Source of the DNA: Hydractinia symbiolongicarpus
Taxonomy: Eukaryota > Cnidaria > Hydrozoa > Anthoathecata > Hydractiniidae
Direction: 5' to 3'
Length of the DNA: 64,000 nucleotides
NCBI RefSeq assembly: GCF_029227915.1
Contig: NC_079885.1
Coordinates: 16,443,001 to 16,507,000, forward strand
The notes under the pieces are model-generated. The model did not search any database. It was not told the DNA's origin and was given only the letters and a program-made list of their open reading frames with translations. The position numbers were made by a program, and so were the translations under genes. This document shows positions 47,015 to 58,100 of this stretch, one piece after another; position 1 is the first letter of the stretch; every line of letters begins with the position of its first letter.

Positions 47015-47166
47015 TTTTCCTTCGCGCTATGGCGTTAGAACACTGTTAACTACGTGCACGGCCCTTTGAACGCTGTAATATTGCCTTTTGCAGCCAAATA
47101 AAGGAGCTAAACGTAAATACCGTAAGTACCTTTCCGACTATCATTTAACTACGACGTCCCAATTCC
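47015..47166 (+). repeat. Short divergent monomer type M (152 bp, exemplar)
   Basis: Only 152 bp long. The 5' part is H-like (GCGCTATGGCGTTAGAAC, CCCTTTGAACGC). It then has CAAATAAAGGAGCTAAACG and passes directly to GTACCTTTCCGACTATCATT. The same 3' tract in the full-length monomer at 49545 begins 30 bp further into the monomer, so M carries a 30-bp internal deletion. Identical-length copies lie at 35311, 38187 and 47015. Confidence 0.87.
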
Positions 47167-47347
47167 TTTTCCTTGGCGCTTAAGCGTTAAACCACTTTTA
47201 ACTACGTGCACAGGCCTCTAAATGCTGTAAATTGCCTTTTGCAGCCAAATAAAGGCTTTACACGTAAATAACGTGGTTCCACCACCCTTCGCGGGATACC
47301 ATTAGTCTAGTCCTTCCAGTCTCAATGGACTATGACGGCCCAAGTCC
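47167..47347 (+). repeat. Divergent monomer type N (exemplar)
   Basis: Diagnostics: TTGGCGCTTAAGCGTTAAAC, CACTTTTAACTACG, GCACAGGCCTC, CTGTAAATTGCC and a delta-like 3' half (AACGTGGTTCCACCACCC, TTCGCGGGATACC). It is 181 bp long. Copies: 35463, 38339, 47167 and, with small differences, 49727. It contains a local palindrome around GCGCTTAAGCG. Confidence 0.86.
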
Positions 47348-48437
47348 TTTTCCTTGACGCCATGGCTATAGAACACTGTTAACTACGTGCACAGCCCTCT
47401 AAAGTCAGTAATTTGGCCATTTGCAGCCTAATAAAGGCCTTACACGTAAATCACGTTCTTCCACGTCCGCAGCAAAGTTACCAATGGTCTAGTGTTCCCA
47501 GTCTTAATGGAATATGACGTCTCAAGTCCTTTTCCTTGACGCCATGGCTTTAGAACACTCTTAGCTACGTGCACAGATCCCTGTAAGCCGTATTATTGCC
47601 GTCGCAGCCTAATAAAGGCCTTAGACGTAAACCACGTGCTTCACGCTCCCGGCCAGGCTACCATTGATCTAGTCCTTCAAGTCTCAATGGACTCCGACTT
47701 GCCAAGTCGTTCTCCTTAGCGTCATGGCTTTAGAGCACCGTGAACTATGTGCACAGCCCTTTAAATGCTGCAATATGTCCTTTTACAGACTAATAAAGGC
47801 CTTGCACGTAAATCACTTTCTTCCACGTCCCCAGCAAGGCTACCAATGGCCTTGTGTTCCCAGTCTCAATGGACTACAACGTGCCAAGTCCTTTTCCTTG
47901 GCGCTATGGCGTTAGAACACTGTTAACTACGTGAACGGCCCTTTGAACGCTGTAATATGGCTTTTTGCAGACTAATAAAGGCCTTACACGTAAACCACGT
48001 GCTTTTACGCTCCCAACCAGGCTACCATTGGTCTAGTGTTCTCAGTCACAATGGAATATGACGTCCCAAGTCGTTTTCCTTGGCGCCATGGCTTTAGCAC
48101 ACTGTTAACTCCGTGCAAAGCCCTCTAAAGGCTGTAATATGGCCATTTGCAGCCTGATAAAGGCATTATACGTAAATACAGTCGTTCCAACTGCCTGCGC
48201 AGGTTACCATAGGAGTAGTCCTTCCAGTCTCAATGGACTATAACGTTCCAAGTCCTTTTCCCTGACGCCATGGCTATAGAACACTGTTAACTACGTGCAC
48301 AGTCCTCTAAAGTCAGTAATACGGCCTTTTGCAGGCTAATAAAGCCTTTACACGTAAATACCGTGATTCCACCACCCTCCGCCGGATACCATTAGTCTAG
48401 TCCTTCCAGTCCCAATGGAATACAACGTGTCAAGTCG

Positions 48438-49192
48438 TTTTCTTTGGCACCTTGGCGTTAGAAGACCGGCAACTACGCGCACAGTCCTCCAAATCCTGTA
48501 ACATGGCCTTTTACAGACTAATAAAGGTCTTACACGTAAATCACGTTCTTCCACGTCCCCAGCAAGGTTACCAATGGTCTAGTGTTCGCAGTCTTCATGG
48601 AATATGACGTCTCAAGTCCTTTTCCTTGACGCCATGGCTTTAGATCACCCTTAGCTACGTGCACAGACCCCTGTAAGCAGTAATTTTGCCGTCGCAGCCT
48701 AATAAAGGCCTTAGACGTAAACCACGTGCTTCCACGCTCCCAGCCAGGCTACCATTGATCTAGTCCTTCGAGTCTCAATGGACTATGACGTCCCAAGTCC
48801 TTTTCCTTGGCGCCATGGCTTTAGAACAATGTTAACTCCGTGCACAGCCCTCAAATGCTGTAACATGGCCTTTTGCAGACTAATAATGGCTTTAAACGTA
48901 AATACTGTCGTTCCACGTCCCCAGCAAGGCTACCAATGGTCTAGTGTTCCCAGTCTTAATGGAATGTGACGTCCCAAGTCATTTTCCTTGGCGCCATGGC
49001 TTTAGCACACTGTTAACTCCTTGCAAAGCCCTCTAAAGGCTGTAATATGGCCATTTGCAGCCTAATAAAGGCGTTATACGTAAATACCGTCGTTCCAACT
49101 GCCTGCGCAGGTTACAATAGGAGTAGTCCTTCCAGTCTCAATAGACTATAACGTCCCAAGTCCTTTTCCTTGACGCCATGGCTATAGAACAC
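48438..49192 (+). repeat. Unit: A B C I and truncated J
   Basis: Starts 48438, 48620, 48801, 48982, 49164. The J monomer keeps only its first 29 bp (to CTATAGAACAC at 49192). This is the right edge of the 11.7-kb-offset block and the left edge of the divergent island. Confidence 0.87.
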
Positions 49193-49362
49193 GGATACCA
49201 TTAGAAGACCGCCAACTACGCGGACAGCCCTCTAAATGCGACAATATCGTCTTTTGCAGGCTAGTAAAGGCCTTACCTGGTAGTCACGTGTTTCCATGCT
49301 GCCAGGAAGGCTACCATTAGTCTAGTGTTCCCAGTCTCAATGGACTAGAACGTGCCAAGTCC
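49193..49362 (+). repeat. Divergent A-like monomer P with rearranged start
   Basis: After the break at 49192 a short delta fragment (GGATACCATTAG) runs straight into AGAAGACCGCCAACTACG, an A-like body entered about 20 bp into the monomer. The body is diverged: GCGGACAGCC, GCGACAATATCGTC, CAGGCTAGTAAAGGCC and CTTACCTGGTAGTCACG. The 3' half has TTTCCATGCTGCCAGG, shared with the R/P monomers at 52998 and 58034. This is the only copy with this start. Confidence 0.8.
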
Positions 49363-49544
49363 TTTTCCTTGGCGCTATGGCGTTAGAACACTGTTAACTA
49401 CGTGCACGGCCCTTTGAACGCTGTAATATGGCCATTTGCAGCATATTAAAGGCCTTATACGTGAATACTGTCGCTCCACCTGCCTGCGCAAGTTACCATT
49501 GGTGTAGTCCTTCCACTCTCAATGGACTATGACGTCCTAAGTCG

Positions 49545-49726
49545 TTTTCTTTGACGCCGTGACGTTTGAAAACCCGCAAGTACGCGCACAGTCCCCTAAA
49601 TGCTATAGTATGGCTTTTGTTAGTCTAAAAAAGGCCTTACGCGTAAATCACGTGCTTCCACTCTCCAAACCAGGCTACCAATGGTGTACCTTTCCGACTA
49701 TCATTTCACTACGACGTCCCAATTCC
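49545..49726 (+). repeat. Divergent monomer type R (exemplar)
   Basis: Diagnostics: GACGCCGTGACGTTTGAAA, ACCCGCAAGTACGCGC, GTATGGCTTTTGTTAGTC and TAAAAAAGGCC (no AATAAA). Its 3' end (GTACCTTTCCGACTATCATT) is the full-length counterpart of the short M monomers. R/P relatives at 52998 and 58034 share the 5' half but end in the P-type 3' half. Confidence 0.82.
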
Positions 49727-50635
49727 TTTTCCTTGGCGCTTTAGCGTTAAACCACTTTTAACTACGTGCACAGGCCTCTAAATGCTGTAAATTGCCTTTT
49801 GCAGCTAAATAAAGGCTTTACACGTAAATAACGTGGTTCCACCACCCTTCGCGGGATACCAATAGTCTAGTCCTTTCAGTCTCAATGGACTATGACGTCC
49901 TAAGTCCTTTTCCTTGACGCCATGGCTAAAGAACACTGTTAACTACGTGCACCGCCCTCTAAAGTCAGTAATACGGCCTTTTGCAGCCTAATAAAGGCTT
50001 AACACGTAAATACCGTGGTTCCACCACCCTTCGCGGGATACCATTGGTCTAGTTCTTCCAGTTTCAATGGACTACAACGTGCCAAGTCCTTTTCCTTGGC
50101 GCTATGGCGTTAGAACACTGTTAACTACGTGTACGGCCCTTTGAACGCTGTAATATGGCCTTTTGCAGACTAATAAAGGCCTTACACGTAAACCACGTGC
50201 TTTTACGCTCCCAACCAGGCTACCATTGGTCTAGTGTTCTCAGTCTCAATGGAATATGACGTCCCAAGTCGTTTTCCTTGGCGCCATGGCTTTTGCACAC
50301 TGTTAACTCCGCGCAAAGCCCTCTAAAGGCTGTAATATGGCCATTTGCAGCCTAATAAAGGCATTATACGTAAATACCGTCGTTCCAACTGCCTGCGCAG
50401 GTTACCATAGGAGTAGTCCTTCCAGTCTAAATGGACTATAACGTCCCAAGTCCTTTTCTTTGACGCCATGGCTATAGAACACTGTTAACTACGTGCACAG
50501 CCCTCTAAAGTCAGTAATACGGCCTTTTGCAGGCTAATAAAGCCTTTACACGTAAATACCGTGATTCCACCACCCTCCGCCGGATACCATTAGTCTAGTC
50601 CTTCCAGTCCCAATGGAATACAACGTGCCAAGTCG

Positions 50636-52270
50636 TTTTCTTTGGCACCTTGGCGTTAGAAGACCGGCAACTACGCGCACAGTCCTCCAAATCCTGTAAC
50701 ATGGCGTTTTACAGACTAATAAAGGTCTTACACGTAAATCACCTTCTTCCACGTCCCCAGCAAGGTTACCAATGGTCTAGTGTTCCCAGTCTTAATGGAA
50801 TATGACGTCTCAAGTCCTTTTCCTTGACGCCATTGCTTTAGATCACTCTTAGCTACGTGCACAGCCCCCTGTAAGGAGTAATATTGCCGTCGCAGCCTAA
50901 TAAAGGCCTTAGACGTAAACCACGTGCTTCCACGCTCCCAGCCAGGCTACCATTGATCTAGTCCTTCGAGTCTCAATGGACTATGACGTCCCAAGGCCTT
51001 TTCCTTGACGCCATGGCTTTAGAACACTCTTAGCTACGTGCACAGCCCCCTGTAAGCTGTATTATTGCCGTCGGAGCCTAATAAAGGCGTTAGACGTAAA
51101 GCACATGCTTCCACGCTCCCAGCCAGGCTACCATTGACCTAGTCCTTCGAGTCTCAATGGACTAGAACGTGCCAAGTCCTTTTCCTTGGCGCCATGGCTA
51201 TAGAACACTGTTAACTACGTGCACAGCCCTCTAAAGGCAGTAATATGGCCATTTGCAGCCTAATAAAGGCCTTACACTTAAATCACGTTCTTCCACGTCC
51301 CCAGCAAGGTTACCAATGGTCTAGTGTTCCCAGTCTTAATGGAATATGACGTCTCAAGTCCTTTTCCTTGACGCCATGGCTTTAGAACACTCTTAGCTAC
51401 GTGCACAGCCCCCTGTGAGCCGTATTATTGCCGTCGCAGCCTAATAAAGGCCTTAGACGTAAACCACGTGCTTTCACGCTCCCGGCGAGGCTACCATTGA
51501 TCTAGTCCTTCAAGTCTCAATGGACTCCGACTTGCCAAGTCGTTCTCCTTAGCGTCATGGCCTTAGAGCACCGTGAACTATGTGCACAGCCCTCTAAATG
51601 CTGCAATATGTCCTTTTACAGACTAATAAAGGCCTTGCACGTAAATCACGTTCTTCCACGTCCCCAGCAAGGCTACTAATAGCCTAGTGTTCCCAGTCGC
51701 AATGGACTAGAACGTGCCAAGTCCTTTTCCTTGGCGCTATGGCGTTAGAACACTGTTAACTACGTGTACGGCCCTTTGAACGCTGTAATATGGCCTTTTG
51801 CAGACTAATAAAGGCCTTACACGTAAACCACGTGCTTTTACGCTCCCAACCAGGCTACCATTGGTCTAGTGTTCTCAGTCTCAATGGAATATGACGTCCC
51901 AAGTCGTTTTCCTTGGCGCCATGGCTTTTGCACACTGTTAACTCCGCGCAAAGCCCTCTAAAGGCTGTAATATGGCCATTTGCAGCCTAATAAAGGCATT
52001 ATACGTAAATACCGTCGTTCCAACTGCCTGCGCAGGTTACCATAGGAGTAGTCCTTCCAGTCTCAATGGACTATAACATCCCAAGTCCTTTTCCCTGACG
52101 CCATGGCTATAGAACACTGTTAACTACGTGCACAGCCGTCTAAAGTCAGTAATACGGCCTTTTGCAGGCTAATAAAGCCTTTACACGTAAATACCGTGAT
52201 TCCACCACCCTCCGCCGGATACTATTAGTCTAGTCCTTCCAGTCCCAATGGAATACAACGTGCCAAGTCG
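50636..52270 (+). repeat. HOR unit: A B F2 E F G H I J (9-mer)
   Basis: Starts 50636, 50818, 50999, 51180, 51362, 51543, 51725, 51907, 52089. It is like the archetypal 9-mer but with F2 in place of C. A carries ACATGGCGTTTTACAG and AATCACCTTCTTCC. G begins with GGCCTTAGAGC. Confidence 0.87.
50999..51179 (+). repeat. Monomer type F2 (F variant, exemplar)
   Basis: F-like 5' half (TTAGAACACTCTTAGC, CCCCTGTAAGCTG) with GTCGGAGCC, AAGGCGTTAGACG and a beta 3' half carrying GCACATGCTTCC, CATTGACCTAG and GGACTAGAACG. It is preceded by the unusual boundary CCAAGGCCTTTTCC. Exactly two copies, at 50999 and 56035, are both part of the 4.2-kb duplication. Confidence 0.82.
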
Positions 52271-52815
52271 TTTTCTTTGGCACCTTGGCGTTAGAAGACC
52301 GGCAACTACGCGCACAGTCCTCCAAATCCTGTAACATGGCGTTTTACAGACTAATAAAGGTCTTACACGTAAATCACGTTCTTCCACGTCCCCAGCAAGG
52401 TTACCAATGGTCTAGTGTTCCCAGTCTTAATGAAATATGACTTCTCAAGTCCTTTTCCTTGACGCCATGGCTTTAGATCACTCTTAGCTACGTGCACAGC
52501 CCCCTGTAAGCAGTAATATTGCCGTCGCAGCCTAATGAAGGTCTTAGACGTAAACCACGTGCTTCCACGCTCCCAGCCAGGCTACCATTGATCTAGTCCT
52601 TCGAGTCTCAATGGACTATGACGTCCCAAGTCCTTTTCCTTGGCGCCATGGCTGTAGAACACTGTTAACTACGTGCACAGCCCTCTAAGGGCAGTAATAT
52701 GGCCATTTGCAGCCTAATAAAGGCCTTAAACGTAAATCACGTTCTTCCACGTCAACAGCAAGGCTACTAATAGCCTAGTGTTCCCAGTCGCAATGGACTA
52801 GAACGTGCCAAGTCC

Positions 52816-52997
52816 TTTTCCTTGGCGCTATGGCGTTAGAACACTGTTAACAACGTGCACGGCCCTTTGAACGCTGTAATATGGCCATTTGCAGCCTATT
52901 AAAGGCCTTATACGTAAATACTGTCGCTCCACCTGCCTGCGCAATTTACCATTGGTGTAGTCCTTCCACTCTCAATAGACTATGACGTCCTAAGTCG
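52816..52997 (+). repeat. Divergent monomer type Q (exemplar)
   Basis: H-like 5' half (GCTATGGCGTTAGAAC, CACGGCCCTTTGAACGC) joined to a diverged gamma 3' half: GCCTATTAAAGGCC, AATACTGTCGCTCC, CCTGCGCAATTTACC and TTGGTGTAGTCC. Further copies are at 49363 and 57852. The CCTGCGCAGG palindrome is broken (CCTGCGCAAT), and AATAAA is changed to TATTAAA. Confidence 0.83.
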
Positions 52998-54277
52998 TTT
53001 TCTTTGACGCCGTGACGTTTGAAAACCCGCTAGTACGCGCACAGTCCCCTAAATGCTATTGTATGGCTTTTGTTAGTCTAAAAAAGGCCTTACCTGTAAG
53101 TCACGTGTTTCCATGCTGCCAGGAAGGCTACCAATAGTCTAGTCCTTCCAGTCTCAATGGACTATGACGTCCCAAGTCTTTTTCCTTGGCGCCATGGCTA
53201 TAGAACACTGTTAACTACGTGCGCAGCCCTCAAAAGGCAGTAATATGGCCATTTGCAGCCTAATAAAGGCCTTACACGTAAATCACGTTCTTCCACGTCC
53301 CCAGCAAGGTTACCAATGGTCTAGTGTTCCCAGTCTTAATGGAATTAGACGTCTCAAGTCCTTTTCCTTGACGCCATGGCTTTAGATCACTCTTAGCTAC
53401 GTGCACAGCCCCCTGTAAGCAGTAATATTGCCGTCGCAGCCTAATAAAGGCCTTAGACGTAAACCACGTGCTTCCACGCTCCCAGCCAGGCTACCATTGA
53501 TCTAGTCCTTCGAGTCTCAATGGACTATGACGTCCCAAGTCCTTTTCCTTGGCGCAATGGCTTTAGAACAATGTTAACTCCGTGCACAGCCCTCTAAATG
53601 CTATAACATGGCCTTTTGCAGACTAATGGCTTTAAACGTAAATACTGCGTTCCACGTCCCCAGCAAGGCTACCAATGGTCTAGTGTTCCCAGTCTTAATG
53701 GAATATGACGTCCCAAGTCATTTTCCTTGACGCCATGGCTATAGAACACTGTTAACTACGCGCACAGTCCTCTAAAGGCTGTAATATGGCTATTTGGAGC
53801 CTAATAAAGGCGTTATATGTAAATACCGTTGTTCCACCTGCGTGGGCAGGTTACCATAGGAGTAGTCCTTCCAGTCTCAATGGACTATGACGTCCTAAGT
53901 CCTTTACCTTGGCGCCATAGCTTTAGAACAATGTTAACTCCGTGCACAGCCCTCTAAAGACAGTAATATGGCCATTTGCAGCCTAATAAAGGCCTTACAC
54001 GTAAATCACGTTCTTCCACGTCCCCCGCAAGGTTACCAATGGTCTAGTGTTCCCAGTCTTAATGGAATATGACGTCTCAAGTCCTTTTCCTTGACGCCAT
54101 GGCTTTAGATCACTCTTAGCTACGTGCACAGCCCCCTGTAAGCAGTAATATTGCCGTCGCAGCCTAATAAAGGCCTTAGACGTAAACCACGTGCTTCCAC
54201 GCTTCCAGCCAGGCTACCATTGATCTAGTCCTTCGAGTCTCAATGGACTATGACGTCCCAAGTCCTTTTCCTTGGCG

Positions 54278-54286
54278 TCTTCTTCT
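54278..54286 (+). other. Filler sequence at a non-homologous junction inside a monomer
   Basis: The monomer at 54266 reads CCTTGGCG, then nine bases TCTTCTTCT, then ATTTGCAGCC. The filler has no counterpart at this place in any monomer I read. About 59 bp of monomer is missing across it, leaving a 132-bp unit. Deletion plus filler is the usual look of end-joining repair. Confidence 0.85.
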
Positions 54287-55125
54287 ATTTGCAGCCTAAT
54301 AAAGGTGTTATACGTAAATACCGTCGTTCCAACTGCCTGCGCAGGTTACCATAGGAGTAGTCCTTCCAGTCTCAATGGACTATAACGTCCCAAGTCCTTT
54401 TCCTTGGCGCCATGGCTATAGAACACTGTTAACTACGTGCAAAGCCCTCTAAAGTCAGTAATACGGCCTTTTGCAGGCTAATAAAGGCCTTAAACGTAAA
54501 TCACGTTCTTCCACGTCCCCAGCAAGGCTACTAATAGCCTAGTGTTCCCAGTCGCAATGGACTAGAACGTGCCAAGTCCTTTTCCTTGGCGCTATGGCGT
54601 TAGAACACTGTTAACTACGTGTACGGCCCTTTGAACGCTGTAATATGGCCTTTTGCAGACTAATAAAGGCCTTACACGTAAACCACGTGCTTTTACGCTC
54701 CCAACCAGGCTACCATTAGTCTAGTGTTCTCAGTCTCAATGGAATATGACGTCCCAAGTCGTTTTCCTTGGCGCCATGGCTTTTGCACACTGTTAACTCC
54801 GCGCAAAGCCCTCTAAATGCTTTAACATGGCCTTTTGCAGACTAATAATGGCTTTAAACGTAAATACTGTCGTTCCACGTCCCCAGCAAGGCTACCAATG
54901 GTCTAGTGTTCCCAGTCTTAATGGATAATGACGTCCCAAGTCCTTTTCCTTGACGCCATGGCTATAGAACACTGTTAACTACGTGCAAAGCCCTCTAAAG
55001 GCAGTAATATGGCCATTTGCAGCCTAATAAAGGCCTTGCACGTAAATCACGTTCTTCCACGTCCCAAGCAAGGCTACCAATGGCCTATTGTTCCCAGTCT
55101 CAATGGACTACAACGTGCCAAGTCC

Positions 55126-58100
55126 TTTTCCTTGGCGCTATGGCGTTAGAACACTGTTAACTACGTGTACGGCCCTTTGAACGCTGTAATATGGCCTTTT
55201 GCAGACTAATAAAGGCCTTACACGTAAACCACGTGCTTTTACGCTCCCAACCAGGCTACCATTGGTCTAGTGTTCTCAGTCTCAATGGAATATGACGTCC
55301 CAAGTCGTTTTCCTTGGCGCCATGGCTTTAGCACACTGTTAACTCCGTGCAAAGCCCTCTAAAGGCTGTAATATGGCCATTTGCAGCCTAATAAAGGCAT
55401 TATACGTAAATACCGTCGTTCCAACTGCCTGCGCAGGTTACCATAGGAGTAGTCCTTCCAGTCTAAATGGACTATAACGTCCCAAGTCCTTTTCTTTGAC
55501 GCCATGGCTATAGAACACTGTTAACTACGTGCACAGCCCTCTAAAGTCAGTAATACGGCCTTTTGCAGGCTAATAAAGCCTTTACACGTAAATACCGTGA
55601 TTCCACCACCCTCCGCCGGATACCATTAGTCTAGTCCTTCCAGTCCCAATGGAATACAACGTGCCAAGTCGTTTTCTTTGGCACCTTGGCGTTAGAAGAC
55701 CGGCAACTACGCGCACAGTCCTCCAAATCCTGTAACATGGCGTTTTACAGACTAATAAAGGTCTTACACGTAAATCACCTTCTTCCACGTCCCCAGCAAG
55801 GTTACCAATGGTCTAGTGTTCCCAGTCTTAATGGAATATGACGTCTCAAGTCCTTTTCCTTGACGCCATTGCTTTAGATCACTCTTAGCTACGTGCACAG
55901 CCCCCTGTAAGGAGTAATATTGCCGTCGCAGCCTAATAAAGGCCTTAGACGTAAACCACGTGCTTCCACGCTCCCAGCCAGGCTACCATTGATCTAGTCC
56001 TTCGAGTCTCAATGGACTATGACGTCCCAAGGCCTTTTCCTTGACGCCATGGCTTTAGAACACTCTTAGCTACGTGCACAGCCCCCTGTAAGCTGTATTA
56101 TTGCCGTCGGAGCCTAATAAAGGCGTTAGACGTAAAGCACATGCTTCCACGCTCCCAGCCAGGCTACCATTGACCTAGTCCTTCGAGTCTCAATGGACTA
56201 GAACGTGCCAAGTCCTTTTCCTTGGCGCCATGGCTATAGAACACTGTTAACTACGTGCACAGCCCTCTAAAGGCAGTAATATGGCCATTTGCAGCCTAAT
56301 AAAGGCCTTACACTTAAATCACGTTCTTCCACGTCCCCAGCAAGGTTACCAATGGTCTAGTGTTCCCAGTCTTAATGGAATATGACGTCTCAAGTCCTTT
56401 TCCTTGACGCCATGGCTTTAGAACACTCTTAGCTACGTGCACAGCCCCCTGTGAGCCGTATTATTGCCGTCGCAGCCTAATAAAGGCCTTAGACGTAAAC
56501 CACGTGCTTTCACGCTCCCGGCGAGGCTACCATTGATCTAGTCCTTCAAGTCTCAATGGACTCCGACTTGCCAAGTCGTTCTCCTTAGCGTCATGGCTTT
56601 AGAGCACCGTGAACTATGTGCACAGCCCTCTAAATGCTGCAATATGTCCTTTTACAGACTAATAAAGGCCTTGCACGTAAATCACGTTCTTCCACGTCCC
56701 CAGCAAGGCTACTAATAGCCTAGTGTTCCCAGTCGCAATGGACTAGAACGTGCCAAGTCCTTTTCCTTGGCGCTATGGCGTTAGAACACTGTTAACTACG
56801 TGTACGGCCCTTTGAACGCTGTAATATGGCCTTTTGCAGACTAATAAAGGCCTTACACGTAAACCACGTGCTTTTACGCTCCCAACCAGGCTACCATTGG
56901 TCTAGTGTTCTCAGTCTCAATGGAATATGACGTCCCAAGTCGTTTTCCTTGGCGCCATGGCTTTTGCACACTGTTAACTCCGCGCAAAGCCCTCTAAAGG
57001 CTGTAATATGGCCATTTGCAGCCTAATAAAGGCATTATACGTAAATACCGTCGTTCCAACTGCCTGCGCAGGTTACCATAGGAGTAGTCCTTCCAGTCTC
57101 AATGGACTATAACATCCCAAGTCCTTTTCCCTGACGCCATGGCTATAGAACACTGTTAACTACGTGCACAGCCCTCTAAAGTCAGTAATACGGCCTTTTG
57201 CAGGCTAATAAAGCCTTTACACGTAAATACCGTGATTCCACCACCCTCCGCCGGATACTATTAGTCTAGTCCTTCCAGTCCCAATGGAATACAACGTGCC
57301 AAGTCGTTTTCTTTGGCACCTTGGCGTTAGAAGACCGGCAACTACGCGCACAGTCCTCCAAATCCTGTAACATGGCGTTTTACAGACTAATAAAGGTCTT
57401 ACACGTAAATCACGTTCTTCCACGTCCCGAGCAAGGTTACCAATGGTCTAGTGTTCCCAGTCTTAATGAAATATGACTTCTCAAGTCCTTTTCCTTGACG
57501 CCATGGCTTTAGATCACTCTTAGCTACGTGCACAGCCCCCTGTAAGCAGTAATATTGCCGTCGCAGCCTAATGAAGGTCTTAGACGTAAACCACGTGCTT
57601 CCACGCTCCCAGCCAGGCTACCATTGATCTAGTCCTTCGAGTCTCAATGGACTATGACGTCCCAAGTCCTTTTCCTTGGCGCCATGGCTGTAGAACACTG
57701 TTAACTACGTGCACAGCCCTCTAAGGGCAGTAATATGGCCATTTGCAGCCTAATAAAGGCCTTAAACGTAAATCACGTTCTTCCACGTCAACAGCAAGGC
57801 TACTAATAGCCTAGTGTTCCCAGTCGCAATGGACTAGAACGTGCCAAGTCCATTTCCTTGGCGCTATGGCGTTAGAACACTGTTAACAACGTGCACGGCC
57901 CTTTGAACGCTGTAATATGGCCATTTGCAGCCTATTAAAGGCCTTATACGTAAATACTGTCGCTCCACCTGCCTGCGCAATTTACCATTGGTGTAGTCCT
58001 TCCACTCTCAATAGACTATGACGTCCTAAGTCGTTTTCTTTGACGCCGTGACGTTTGAAAACCCGCTAGTACGCGCACAGTCCCCTAAATGCTATTGTAT

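Larger units (their letters stand above)
46470..48437 (+). repeat. HOR unit with divergent module: A F/B L M N J/E F G H I J (11-mer, second copy)
   Basis: Starts 46470, 46652, 46833, 47015, 47167, 47348, 47530, 47710, 47892, 48074, 48256. It is monomer-for-monomer the same as 34766-36733, offset 11,704 bp, with few substitutions (F: ACAGATCCCTG here versus ACAGCCCCCTG there). Confidence 0.88.
46155..49192 (+). repeat. 3.0-kb block, copy 2 (partner 34451-37488)
   Basis: It begins where the I monomer at 46106 changes to D flavour and ends exactly at the break at 49192, after the first 29 bp of a J monomer. A substitution private to this copy is TGTTCGCAG near 48585. Confidence 0.85.
49193..50635 (+). 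repeat. Divergent island and re-entry: P Q R N J H I J
   Basis: P 49193, Q 49363, R 49545, N 49727, J 49908, H 50090, I 50272, J 50454. The first four are the most diverged monomers in the window. J at 49908 has GGCTAAAGAAC and GGCTTAACACG. From H onward the sequence is ordinary and starts the duplicated 4.2-kb block. Confidence 0.84.
50090..54276 (+). repeat. 4.2-kb duplication of 23 monomers, copy 1
   Basis: It matches 55126-59315 at an offset of 5,036 bp, becoming 5,039 after a 3-bp loss near 53628. Differences I could see include TTTTGCACAC/TTTAGCACAC, CCGCGC/CCGTGC, GGCCTTAGAG/GGCTTTAGAG, GCCGTCTAAAG/GCCCTCTAAAG and GTGCGCAGCCCTCAAAAGG/GTGCACAGCCCTCTAAAGG. The right edge is the scar at 54277. 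Confidence 0.87.
52271..55671 (+). repeat. Unit: A B E/G Q R/P E B C D C/E B, scar, J/G H I/C E/G H I J
   Basis: Starts 52271, 52453, 52634, 52816, 52998, 53180, 53362, 53543, 53721, 53903, 54085, then the 132-bp scarred monomer at 54266, and 54398, 54580, 54762, 54944, 55126, 55308, 55490. The four monomers after the scar are mostly hybrids seen nowhere else in this order. C at 53543 lacks three bases (GACTAATGGC). Confidence 0.85.

Noticed and set aside
49193-50089. Transposon insertion as the source of the divergent island.
   Set aside because: The sequence still parses fully into diverged monomers in phase with the array. I see no terminal repeats, coding remnant or target-site duplication.
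54278-54286. TCTTCTTCT as a microsatellite or target-site remnant of a mobile element.
   Set aside because: Only nine bases, no flanking direct repeats or terminal inverted repeats, and about 59 bp of monomer is missing. Repair filler fits better.
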